Shown here: positions 25,251-35,439 of the stretch, in pieces
Position numbering within the stretch: the stretch's first letter is position 1
Layout of the letters: each line of letters begins with the position of its first letter
Assembly: GCA_029215795.1 (NCBI GenBank)
Contig: JARDYH010000004.1
Location: 203,650,017 to 203,714,016, forward strand
Direction: 5' to 3'
DNA length: 64,000 nucleotides
DNA from: Anniella stebbinsi
Taxonomy: Eukaryota > Chordata > Lepidosauria > Squamata > Anniellidae
Program-made: the position numbers and the translations under genes
Notes under the pieces: model-generated
Database searches by the model: none
What the model saw: only the letters and a program-made list of their open reading frames with translations
Told to the model about the DNA's origin: nothing

Positions 25251-25365
25251 TATATAAATTTTGATCAAGTGCAATATAAAGATACTTAAAACTCTTTCCT
25301 TCATCACCTAGGAATGTATGTCCTATATATCTAGAAAGAGGGACCATGGCTGTAAAAATGGATGT

Positions 25366-25822
25366 AAATTTATTATTTATTTATTCACAATATTTATATA
25401 CTGCTCCCTATCTGAAGATTTCGGAACGGTGAACGAATGGAATAAAAGAATAAAAACAGAATAAAAACATTAGCTGTTTTATGTTTATGGTTTTAAATTT
25501 TGTATATTGTCTTTTTAGTGTTCAGTCTTTTAATTTTTGTAAACTGCCCAGAGAGCTTCGGCTATGGGGCAGTATATAAATGTAATAAATAAATAAATTA
25601 AAACATTAAAAATTATATTTTAAAAGAACAAGGTACAGATTGAACCATGTCCGGTCATTCTGGGAAAGCTTGAAAGTTTCAGGAGGTGCCAAAAACAATT
25701 CAATGTTTGTACCTGCCTGACCTCCAAAGGCAGGGAGTTCCATAGAAAGGGAGCCACCACATTGAAGACTATTCTCTCTGGTTCTTGACTCCTAGTACAT
25801 CTCATTTTGAATTTAAGCATTG
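25366..25822 (-). mobile_element. L2/CR1-type LINE 3' fragment, interrupted
   Basis: The minus strand encodes a decayed C-terminus (VVAPFLWNSLPLEVRQ at about 25700-25760) and the tail lies at 25366-25440. It is split by a + strand LINE-tail insertion at 25473-25599, which has a 9-bp target duplication. Confidence 0.7.
25473..25599 (+). mobile_element. 127-bp 5'-truncated LINE tail insertion with target duplication
   Basis: Consists of gctgttttatgtttatggtt through cccagagagcttcggctatg to (AAAT)n. It is flanked by the exact direct repeat AAAACATTA (25464-25472 and 25600-25608), so it is a genuine target-primed insertion into an opposite-strand LINE. Confidence 0.85.
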
Positions 25823-26714
25823 TCTGAACGCAGTCAAGGCTCGACCATATGCATGATGATTGGTCTATTCAGAATTGTCCTTCTTGCTTTTCCTATTCAA
25901 CAGCACAGATTCCAGCATTTAATAAAAACTGACCACTGTTTGATCACTGATGCATGGCTGTACATGTTAAGACTAGGTCTGACTTCGATCTCAAAAATGT
26001 TATTTAAATAAAAAGGATATAGTCTCTTTTGAGTAACTGTGTAGGTGGTTAAGATATTCAATTGATATTGTGTATATTTTGAATTAGGTGCAGAAAATCT
26101 GAATTCCGTCATGACTAAATTTAGAAGCCCTATTCTGTAGTTGCTGTTTTTTTAAAAAAAATGTAAATCCTAATTCAGCTTTTTTGTAGATAGATCCTGC
26201 TGCTCTTTAACACATGACTATATTGTTTGTACTGATGTATGTTAAGAGGTGTTCTGCTAAATCTTAAGTAATTAACATGCTTCCATATTAAAACAAAAGT
26301 TCAAATCTCTTGGAGGTGAGATTTTTTAAAAAATAAAAATCCAGATTTGCATGATGATGGATAATTTTTTTTTTTACTGGATGCTGGTATTGGCTCAAGC
26401 ATATAATAGAATATATCAAACAAATTCACTTTCATACTCATTTCCTTGTTCTAAAGTAATCCCAGTCCCCCAAGACTCATGAATTTGTTTTGCCTCAAAG
26501 TTCCCTAGAAGAATTTAAGCTGGTAGACATCAGTGAGATTACTGTTGGTACCATTACATCACTGTTAGAGTTGTGATTGGATGGTAGCTTTATGTTCTGT
26601 CCTTTTTTAATGAAAGGGTCTTAGAGGTATAACAACAGGCTATCTCTTTGGCTTCCACCTAACTCCACATCCTCAGGGAAGTACTTTAATGGGAATTAGT
26701 TTGGGGTCCTCAAA

Positions 26715-27460
26715 AATTTATTTTATTTAAATAAGAATTTATACCCTACCCCGCTAAGACATTATATGCATACGGATCACATAGGACAATGTGCAACATG
26801 TAAAATCACAATGACATAATAAAACAACAATATCAATCAAAATACAATTAGATGTAGACATAACAGATAAAAGCAACCACCTCCACCTCTGATAAAAACA
26901 TGCCCAGCAGGGCAAAACCCTGCCAGATTTTTGTAATTTTTTTTTCCTAACCAGCTGAAGAAGACCAGAGAAAGGATAATCTACAATTTGGCTGTTGCTA
27001 CTGAGAAGGCCTTATCTCTCGTTGTAGCCAACCTGTGTCTCCATCATAGGTGGGAAGAGCCTTTTCCCCAGATCTTAAAAACTAGCCAGACTGGAGCAGG
27101 AGGATATCCTGGACTCAAGCGATTTAGAGATTTAAAGACAACTACCAGCACTTTGAATTCAGTCTGGAAATGAATTGGCAGCCAGTGCAGCTGTTGCAGA
27201 ATGGATGTAATATGATCCCATGGGTGCTAACATCCTTGCATCCTTATTCTGAAATGGTTGTAGTTTATGAAGACTCATCAGAGATAGCCAGCTGTAGCGC
27301 ACATTACAGTAATTCAATCTTGGTATAACTAGGCATGTGTTACTATAGCAAATTTAAATTACCCCACGAACAGTGCACCAGCTTAAGCTGTGCAAAGGCA
27401 CTCCTGGCCACTACCTTCCAAGGATAACCTGTCACTGATGTGGATTAACTGTGATCATAA
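26715..27460 (-). mobile_element. LINE 3' region (CR1/L2-type)
   Basis: The + strand begins tttatttaaataagaattta and taccctaccccgc (tail), then the reverse complement of C-terminal coding (gaaggccttatctctcgttg, gcactttgaattcagtctgg, attggcagccagtgcag) and ends near ccttccaaggataacctgtc. No intact frame. Confidence 0.65.
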
Positions 27461-27811
27461 GTAGGAGCAGAGCAGCATAACAGAGTGATTAAAACAAACT
27501 TTGTTCAGGTCAGCTTTATGCTGATCAGCTGTCATGTTCAAAGTCTTGCTACTTTTCTATATAAATAAAATGATCATAGTCCTGGAAATGTTCTACCTGT
27601 GTTGGGTAAATAAACTAGCCATCATTCTTAATTTCATGGTACACATTCTGTGTGTGAACATCAGCCCACATTACTAGCTATAATTTCTATAGCTTCCATT
27701 TCCGTTTGAAAACTACTAGGAAGCTCCCCCACCCCAAGACAGCTAAGAATGCCTACCAAGATACATAAAAAAGAACTAGCTTCACTCTGGGAATACTCTT
27801 ACCAGTTTGCT

Positions 27812-27845
27812 CACACACACACACACGCACACACACACACACACT
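27812..27845. repeat. (CA)n microsatellite
   Basis: ACAC run interrupted by one G. Confidence 0.9.
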
Positions 27846-28149
27846 TATCCCCACCAGCACTAAATGTGGAGGTAAGGCAGTTCTATAGGTTTTGCTCTTC
27901 AGCTGGCTTGCACAACAGAGTGGCTCCTTGTGGACAGCACTGATTGTCTAGATCAGGGATGGAAAAACAAGTCCATGGAGTTTTTCTCCCAACCCCTCCC
28001 CCTCCCCAAGCCATATCCCCTTTCTTCTAGCCTTTCTCTAGGAATCCTCAATGTTATATTTGATTGGAGAGAACAGTGGAAATTGTCCTTCATACACTGC
28101 TCAAAGAGGGAGGAATCCCTGCTATTACCTCTGATCACTATGGGGATTC

Positions 28150-28880
28150 CCCTTTACATGAAGTCCCAATTGGAATGACATGGCACGTGAAACAGACATA
28201 AAATTGTCATGCCCCCTGGAGGAATCCTCCTCCTCTGTAGAGCTAGAATTTCCAGAGACAGATTACACCATGGAACCACCCATACCAGGAGATCTGAGGA
28301 AGCCTGGGCCTTCAGAAAAGATGACTGCCTGTTCATTCCCACAGGAGGGGAATTCTGTCTCTGAGGCAGAGGCTGGATGACCACCTAGCCCCCAAGAGTG
28401 TCATTGCTTCAAGAAGCAGGCCAGTACAGTTCCTCTGAGAAGGAGTACTTGATTATGAAGAAGGACTCTTGAAGAGGAAAATACTCCTCAAGGGCAAGGC
28501 CCTCGTCATGGATAGGAGTTTTGCCAGGGAGTCTGTAACTAACTGCAGCTGAGCTCTGGATTGGGCTCTAGAAACTCCAGCTATATAAACCTTCAGTTTC
28601 AGCCTAGTCATTGTTGGAACAACATCTACCTCATCTCCTAGTATGTTGTAACCTACTTTCTTGACCTTGTCTTGTACTTGGACCTCCATGCTACTGATCC
28701 CTGGACTCCTGCCTAACTTTGCTTTGGACTGTGTTTCTACTTGACTGCTCTCTCATATTTGGATTTTGCCTGTGCCTTAGACCTCTCTTCTGGAAATCGC
28801 ATACTTGGCTGGTAACTCTATGCTCTGGACACATGCCTCTTTGTTGGCTTTTGATGTAATAGGGAAATACATGAAGTTTA
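28150..28880 (+). repeat. LTR-like or LINE 5'-like repeat segment
   Basis: A 66-codon acidic frame (28180-28380, containing LEESSSSVELEFPETDY) is followed by a TATA-like ctatataaacc at 28579-28589 and a T/C-rich stretch with repeated 'gacct', 'ctgac' and 'ttggact' words. This resembles the end of a retroelement polyprotein followed by an LTR, but I could not define LTR ends or a second copy. Confidence 0.3.
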
Positions 28881-29920
28881 ATGTTTCTACACTATAAATT
28901 CTTCATCCATGTAAATGAAAGAACTATATCTGTTTTCCTTTATGAAGTACTATGGGTTTTTCTGCTACAAGAGTAGGCAATAGTAAGTGCTAAACATAGG
29001 TAAATGTCTGCTTGAAATAAGGGGAAGTGTATTCCCAACTCTATGAGAAGACACTTTCCCCATGCAGTTTGTTTGGTTAGCTCATGCTGACTTTCTGTGC
29101 TGTGCCCCGGCATCTACGTCATGTAAAGCATTAGCCATGGTTGCTTGTAACGGTGTGGCCTCAGTCTAAATTGGAGTCAATGACAATTGCCAGCTTGAGG
29201 TCAAGTTTTCCATTGATGGGACTGTTGTTTTTAGCTTAGCATGCATAACAGCAAATTTCTATGGCCCACATTTCTGTCCCTAGCCCTTACAGGGAAATCA
29301 TGCCCATGGTCACAGCCTGAATTTTTACCAGGGCTAGATCAGGGAAAAAACAAATTCTGTCCCAAAAAGCACCAAAGCGTACCATGCAAATTGTGTATTT
29401 GCAAGTTTCATTCATATAATGTACGTAATTTATCCTAATAACTGAATTCACAGGTTGTGGTTGAAGAATTTAGGTTTGCTACCATAGACTCCTAGATGAG
29501 CTGTTTATGTGTAGTACTTCTCACCTTGTTTTTACTTGGCAGCTTTCAGATTTCTCTGTTTAACTGAAATACTCATGACTGGTTTTTTGCTGATTCTTTT
29601 GTTGACATGTAATTTTCATTCCTGTATGATTCAGGAGCAATTCCATGATTCAAGCTTTCAGATGTCTTTCTTAGCACCTGCATGTTACAGTTTCAACTTG
29701 TAACCTTTCACTGGATTCTATTGTTTATGTTATGTCTTGAAAGGCATAAGGTTGTAATCTATTTTGGAACCCAGTATCCAAACAGGGAGAGATAATGGTT
29801 GTTTGTTGGTGTTCTGTTGTTCCAGAGCTATTTCTTTAGCTGGGCTATCATGTTCTGGTGGCAAAAAGGATTGTAAATTGTGGAATTATGTCAAAATCTT
29901 CACCAGTTTTCTCCCTGTTA
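28881..29920. other. Unannotated intron sequence
   Basis: I recognise no gene or repeat. It separates the LTR-like segment from the LINE. Confidence 0.4.
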
Positions 29921-30322
29921 AGTAACATTTCAGTCGGGTTTCAGGCCTGGTTTTGGTACGGAAACAGCCTTGGTCGCCCTGTATGATGACCTATGTCGGG
30001 AGAAAGACGGGGGGAGTGTGACTCTGTTGATTCTCCTTGATCTCTCAGCAGCTTTTGATACCATCGACCATGGTATCCTTCTGGGACGACTGGCTGAGTT
30101 GGGAGTGGGAGGCACTGCATTGCAGAGGTTCTGCTCCTACTTGGTGGGTTGGCTCCAGAAGGTGGTGCTTGGGGGACATTGCTTGGCCCCATGGATTCTC
30201 CAGTATGGGGTTCCACAGGGGTCAGTCTTGTCCCCCATGCTGTTCAACATCTACATGAAACCGTTGAGTGCAGTCATCCAGAGTTTTGGAGTGCGTTATC
30301 ATTAGGGATGTGCACTGACCCC

Positions 30323-30416
30323 CCGGATCGGATCGGATAGCGGATCGGAATCGGACCTGGGGGGTCGGATCGGATCGGATCGGATCGGAGGCTGGTCGGA
30401 TCGGATCGGACCAGAT
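30323..30416. repeat. GGATC pentamer array, left subterminal
   Basis: ggatcggatcggat-type repeats, interrupted, between the left terminal repeat and the palindromic 18-mer at 30417-30434 that starts the inverted arm. Confidence 0.9.
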
Positions 30417-30483
30417 GTCCGATCCGGATCGGACGCCATTTTGAATGCTTTTTCCCATAGCCAAGTATTGTTTTACAAAAACG

Positions 30484-31530
30484 CCTATAACTTTTTCATT
30501 TTTAAAGATAGAAGGATGAAACTTGGGCACATTGTAGACTGGTTAGGGGTAGTTATCTGTGAGAAATTTCAGAAAGATTGGTGCATGCATTTTGTGGCAA
30601 TTAATTTTTTAATAAATACCCAGGAATGCCTATAATTTTGTCATTTTTAAAGTTACACACATGAAACTTTGCCACATTGTAGGGGGTACCTTGGGACCTA
30701 TGTGTGTGAAATTTCAGAAACGTAGGTGCTTGTCTTGTGTGGCAATTAATTTTTAGAAAAATGGGTAGTAGTGGGGTAAATACAGTTACGCCTCCCATTT
30801 TTTTATTTTTGAAGATACAAACAGGAAACTTGGGCACATTACAGGTACCACTTGCCTTGATATGTGTGTGAAATTTCAGAAACATTGGAGCTTTCCTTGT
30901 GTGGCAATTAATTTTTGAAACAATGAGGAAAGAAACACCTATAACTTTGTCATTTTTAAAGTTACACACATGAAACTTTGCCACATTGTAGGTGGTACCT
31001 TGGGACCCATGTGTGTGAAATTTCGGAAACGTAGGTGCTTGCCTTGTGTGGCAATTAATTTTTTAATAAATACCCAGGAATGCCTTTAACTTTGTCATTT
31101 TTAAAGTTACACACATGAAACTTTGCCACATTGTAGGCGGTACCTTGGGACCTATGTGTGTGAAATTTCGGAAACGTAGGTGCTTGCCTTGTGTGGCAAT
31201 TAATTTTAGAAAAATGGGTAGTGGTGGGGTAAATACAGTTACGCCTCCCACTTTTTTATTTTTGAAGATACAAACAGGAAACATGGGCACATTACAGGTA
31301 CCACTTGGCTTGATATGTGTGTAAAATTTCAGACAGCTGGGTCCAGGCATGTGGTGGCAAGGTATTTTTGAAACAATGAGGAAAGAAACGCCTATAACTT
31401 TTTTATTTTAAAAGTTAGAAGTCTGAACATTGCTCACTTTGTAGATGGGTTAGGGGTAGATATGTGTCAGAAATTTCAGAATTATAGGTCCAGGCATTTG
31501 ATGGCTATGGAATTTTTAAATTACATGTTT
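30484..31530. repeat. Left-arm tandem array: seven ~150-bp units in a ~454-bp higher-order repeat
   Basis: Units begin with 'cctataactttttcattttt'-like sequence at 30484, 30629, 30791, 30938, 31083, 31244 and 31391 (lengths 145, 162, 147, 145, 161 and 147). Each then has 'gaaact..gcacatt', 'gaaatttcag' and 'tggcaattaattttt' blocks. Units 1-3 (454 bp) and 4-6 (453 bp) pair as a higher-order repeat. The right arm carries the mirror image. Confidence 0.88.
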
Positions 31531-32049
31531 CAAAAAAATTTCTACAGAGGCCAGGTCTTCCCCTCCCGCTTCCCGCGAAGAAAAGGAAACACTCTCTCGT
31601 CTCGATCCCTTTGATCCTTGCTAGTAGTATCCATTACAGGGCTCGTGTTTCCTTTCACACTTTCACTTTTCAAGCAGAACGGCTGAGCCTAGCTGAGTTT
31701 TGCAGCCATGCGTGCAAGGAAGGATCACTCTGGTCTCGATCCCTTTGATCCTTGGTAGTATCCATTACAGGGCTGGTGTCTGCTTTCACTTTGTACTCAA
31801 GCAGACACGAGCCCTGTAATGGATACTACCAAGGATCAAAGGGATCGAGACCAGAGTGATCCTTCCTTGCACGCATGGCTGCAAAACTCAGCTAGGCTCA
31901 GCCGTTCTGCTTGAAAAGTGAAAGTAGGAAAGGAAACACGAGCCCTGTAATGGATACTACTAGCAAGGATCAAAGGGATCGAGACGAGAGAGTGTTTCCT
32001 TTTCTTCGCGGGAAGCGGGAGGGGAAGACCTGGCCTCTGTAGAAATTTT

Positions 32050-33100
32050 TTTGAAACATGTAATTTAAAAATTCCATAGCCATCAAATGCCTGGACCTAT
32101 AATTCTGAAATTTCTGACACATATCTACCCCTAACCCATCTACAAAGTGAGCAATGTTCAGACTTCTAACTTTTAAAATAAAAAAGTTATAGGCGTTTCT
32201 TTCCTCATTGTTTCAAAAATACCTTGCCACCACATGCCTGGACCCAGCTGTCTGAAATTTTACACACATATCAAGCCAAGTGGTACCTGTAATGTGCCCA
32301 TGTTTCCTGTTTGTATCTTCAAAAATAAAAAAGTGGGAGGCGTAACTGTATTTACCCCACCACTACCCATTTTTCTAAAATTAATTGCCACACAAGGCAA
32401 GCACCTACGTTTCCGAAATTTCACACACATAGGTCCCAAGGTACCGCCTACAATGTGGCAAAGTTTCATGTGTGTAACTTTAAAAATGACAAAGTTATAG
32501 GCATTCCTGGGTATTTATTAAAAAATTAATTGCCACACAAGGCAAGCACCTACGTTTCCGAAATTTCACACACATGGGTCCCAAGGTACCACCTACAATG
32601 TGGCAAAGTTTCATGTGTGTAACTTTAAAAATGACAAAGTTATAGGTGTTTCTTTCCTCATTGTTTCAAAAATTAATTGCCACACAAGGCAAGCTCCAAT
32701 GTTTCTGAAATTTCACACACATATCAAGGCAAGTGGTACCTGTAATGTGCCCAAGTTTCCTGTTTGTATCTTCAAAAATAAAAAAATGGGAGGCGTAACT
32801 GTATTTACCCCACTACTACCCATTTTTCTAAAAATTAATTGCCACACAAGACAAGCACCTACGTTTCTGAAATTTCACACACATAGGTCCCAAGGTACCC
32901 CCTACAATGTGGCAAAGTTTCATGTGTGTAACTTTAAAAATGACAAAGTTATAGGCATTCCTGGGTATTTATTAAAAAATTAATTGCCACAAAATGCATG
33001 CACCAATCTTTCTGAAATTTCTCACAGATAACTACCCCTAACCAGTCTACAATGTGCCCAAGTTTCATCCTTCTATCTTTAAAAATGAAAAAGTTATAGG
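32050..33100. repeat. Right-arm tandem array, inverted copy
   Basis: The reverse complement of the left-arm array, with the same seven units in reverse order ending at about 33100 ('aaaatgaaaaagttataggc'). Confidence 0.88.
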
Positions 33101-33167
33101 CGTTTTTGTAAAACAATACTTGGCTATGGGAAAAAGCATTCAAAATGGCGTCCGATCCGGATCGGAC

Positions 33168-33282
33168 CTCATCGGATCGGATCGGATCGGATCGGAGGTT
33201 GGCCGGATCGGATCGGATCGGATCGGATTTTCCCGATTTTGGGTCGGATCGGATTCGGATCGTGGATCGGATCCGATCCGAT
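33168..33282. repeat. GGATC pentamer array, right subterminal
   Basis: atcggatcggatcggatcgg repeats on the + strand, mostly in the same orientation as the left array even though the arms are inverted. A short final part near 33270 reads atccgatccg. Confidence 0.9.
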
Positions 33283-34806
33283 GCACACCCCTAGTTATCA
33301 TCAGTACGCTGATGACACGCAGCTCTATTTCTCCTTTTCATCTTCATCAGGTGAGGCTGTGGATGTGCTGAACCAGTGCCTGGCTGCGACAATGGACTGG
33401 ATGAGGGCTAATAAACTGAAACTCAATCCAGACAAGACTGAGACACTGTTAGTAGGTGGTTCTGCTGACCGGATGGAGGGTGTTCAACCTGTTCTGGATG
33501 GGGTTGCACTCCCTTGAAGGAGCGGGTTTGTAGCTTGGGGGTTCTCCTAGAACCATCTCTGTCACTTGAGGCTCAGGTGGCTTCAGTGGCACGGAGTGCC
33601 TTCTACCAACTTTGGTTGGTGGCCCAACTACGTCCCTATCTGGACAGGGATAACCTGGCTTCAGTTGTCCATGCTCTGGTAACCTCCAAGTTAGATTACT
33701 GCAATGCACTTTACGTGGGTCTGCCTTTGAAGGTGGTTCGGAAGCTGCAGCTTGTGCAAAATGCAGCAGCCAGATTGATAACTGGAACCAGAAGGTTCGA
33801 GTATATAAGACCTACTCTGGCCCGCTTGCATTGGCTGCCTGTATGTTTCCGAGCCCGATTCAAAGTGCTGGTTTTAACCTATAAAGCCTTACACGGCTTG
33901 GGCCCACAATATCTGATGGAATGCCTTTCCCGACATGAACCTACCCGAACACTACATTCAACATCTAAGGCCCTCCTCTGAATGCCTCCTCCGAGGGAAG
34001 CTCAGAGGTCGGCAACAAGGGAGACAATCTTCTCTGTGGTGGCCCCCCAATTGTGGAACGATCTCCCTGACGAGGCCCGCCTGGCGCCAACATTGTTATC
34101 TTTTCTGCGCCAGGTCAAGACTTTCCTCTTCTCTCAGACATTTGGCAATATCTGAGGAGCCTGGGTTTGTTTTTTGTTTTTGTAGCTTTTTGGGGCTGTT
34201 GTAGCGGTTTTAAATGTATGTGTATATTGTGTGTATGTTGTATGTTTTTGCTGTTTTAATTTTTGTATATTGTTTTTAATTGTTTTAATCCTATGTAAAC
34301 CACCCAGAGAGCTTCGGCTATGGGGCGGTATACAAATGTAATAAATAAATAAATAAATATAAATAAAACTAAAAGCTCACATATTCTACAGAAAATAGTT
34401 GCCAGTTATAGATGAGATTACCTACATGGTAATGGGGAAAGCCTGCAGCCAGAAAAAGTTCCATTACCATTTCATTAAACACAATAATACTATCTTACTT
34501 GTTAAGTTATTATAAATTAAGAATCCATGGCTTAATGTTTATAATCATTTATTTTTCCTATGTTAATGATGAATAACAGTAATACAAACACATTAGAATT
34601 ACAAATACATTTGTTTTGTTTTGTTAGTGTTTGAAATCTGGCAAAAATAACTGGGCCGGATTAACTCTTTGCAAATCTTCAACCAGTATGGGGTGAGTGG
34701 ATTTGCATGTATTGACTCCCATGTTTCCAACCAGAACCAACTGCCCTATGAGGAAATGTTACAGGCTTTTTAGTTTAGAAAACAGGCAAATAAAGGGAGA
34801 GACATG

Positions 34807-34867
<61 letters not shown>
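34807..34867. repeat. (GT)n(GA)n compound microsatellite
   Basis: About 14 GT units followed by about 16 GA units. Confidence 0.95.
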
Positions 34868-34870
<3 letters not shown>

Positions 34871-34900
34871 TCCCTCATTCATAATACTAGAATCAGGAAA

Positions 34901-34941
34901 CAACTTGTTGCAGTTAACTGATAGTTAACTGCAACAAGTTG
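34901..34941. repeat. Perfect 19-bp palindrome
   Basis: CAACTTGTTGCAGTTAACT (34901-34919), a 3-nt loop GAT, and its exact reverse complement (34923-34941). Confidence 0.95.
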
Positions 34942-35097
34942 TGATGGCCACTGATTTATATGGTTTTAAAATAGGGTGGACAAATTAATGGAAGCTATCA
35001 CTAGTTAAATATGTTACCTTCAAATTTGGAGGAAACATCCCTCTGAATTATCAGATGCTGGAACACAACAGCAGGAGAGGACTATTGCATTCATGTC

Positions 35098-35412
35098 ATA
35101 GAAACACAGGAGGCTGCCTTATACTGAGTCTGACTATTGTATCCATCTAGCCCAATATTGCCAACTGTCAGCCTATCTACACTACTGCTTTGAAACGGTT
35201 TTAAACGGTTTATAACAGTTTTGAGAACTGTTGGGGCCCAGGACACACTCCGTATACAGTTTTCAAAACATTTTCAAAGTGTTTTATCCTGCGTGTGTAG
35301 ATAGGCTCACTGACTGGCAGCAGCTCTCCAGGATTTCAGGCAGGATTCTTTACTAGACCTACCTGGTGATGTTGGGGATTGAATGTGAGACCTTCTGTGT
35401 GTAAAGAATGTG
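35098..35412 (-). mobile_element. tRNA-derived SINE interrupted by a MITE
   Basis: The two halves, 35098-35167 (gaggctgccttatactgagt) and 35310-35412 (tgactggcagcagctctcc, then gggattgaatgtgagacctt), match the 10013-10213 SINE in order and orientation. Confidence 0.8.
35171..35306. mobile_element. MITE inserted in SINE, GCCTATCTACAC subfamily
   Basis: A 136-bp element beginning GCCTATCTACACTACTGC and ending gcgtgtgtagataggc, flanked by TCA on both sides (35168-35170, 35307-35309). The interior gttggggcccaggacacac is shared with the GGCCAGATC family. Confidence 0.8.
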
Positions 35413-35439
35413 CTGTAGCCACACACATGTGCGATCGCA

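Larger units (their letters stand above)
30303..33293. mobile_element. 2,991-bp foldback DNA transposon, hAT-like
   Basis: The ends TAGGGATGTGCA and (inverted) TAGGGGTGTGCA match at 11 of 12 bases. The insertion is flanked by the exact 8-bp repeat GTTATCAT (30295-30302 and 33294-33301), the duplication length typical of hAT elements. The interior is two inverted arms of 1,369 bp each (30417-31785 and 31799-33167) around a 13-nt loop. The arms are almost identical: the mirrored 127-codon frames at 30601-30984 (-) and 32600-32983 (+) differ at two residues. No transposase is seen, so it is non-autonomous. Removing the insert and one target copy leaves the LINE frame continuous at this point. 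Confidence 0.92.
29926..34368 (+). mobile_element. L2/CR1-type LINE (non-LTR retrotransposon), reverse transcriptase split by a foldback transposon
   Basis: The LINE occupies 29926-30302 and 33302-34368. The first part encodes the finger/palm region of a reverse transcriptase, with LLDLSAAFDTIDH near 30.03 kb and YGVPQGSVLSPMLFNIYM near 30.2 kb. The second part opens with the catalytic QYADDTQLY motif at 33302. It continues with WMRANKLKLNPDKTE, LDYCNALYVGLP, LHWLPVCFRARFKVLVL and YKALHGLGPQYL, then the tail cccagagagcttcggctatg and (AAAT)n to 34368. The element is 5'-truncated, and no endonuclease domain is visible. Besides the 2,991-bp insertion it has frameshifts near 33515 and about 33940-33980, so it is a pseudogene. 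Reverse-transcriptase identity is certain; the clade name (L2 versus CR1) is not. Confidence 0.9.

Noticed and set aside
30601..32983. Mirrored 127-codon frames (30601-30984 minus, 32600-32983 plus) in the foldback arms
   Set aside because: They come from tandem satellite-like units whose lengths are not all multiples of three and have no known domain. The identity between the arms explains the duplicate frames.
30323..33282. GGATC arrays as a CRISPR-like or bacterial repeat array
   Set aside because: There are no spacers, the unit is 5 bp, and the array is inside a eukaryotic transposon.
29926..34368. Endogenous retrovirus pol
   Set aside because: The motif order, the 'LHWLPV..FKVLVL..KALHGL' C-terminus and the AAAT tail are those of a non-LTR LINE. 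No LTR, protease or integrase is seen here.
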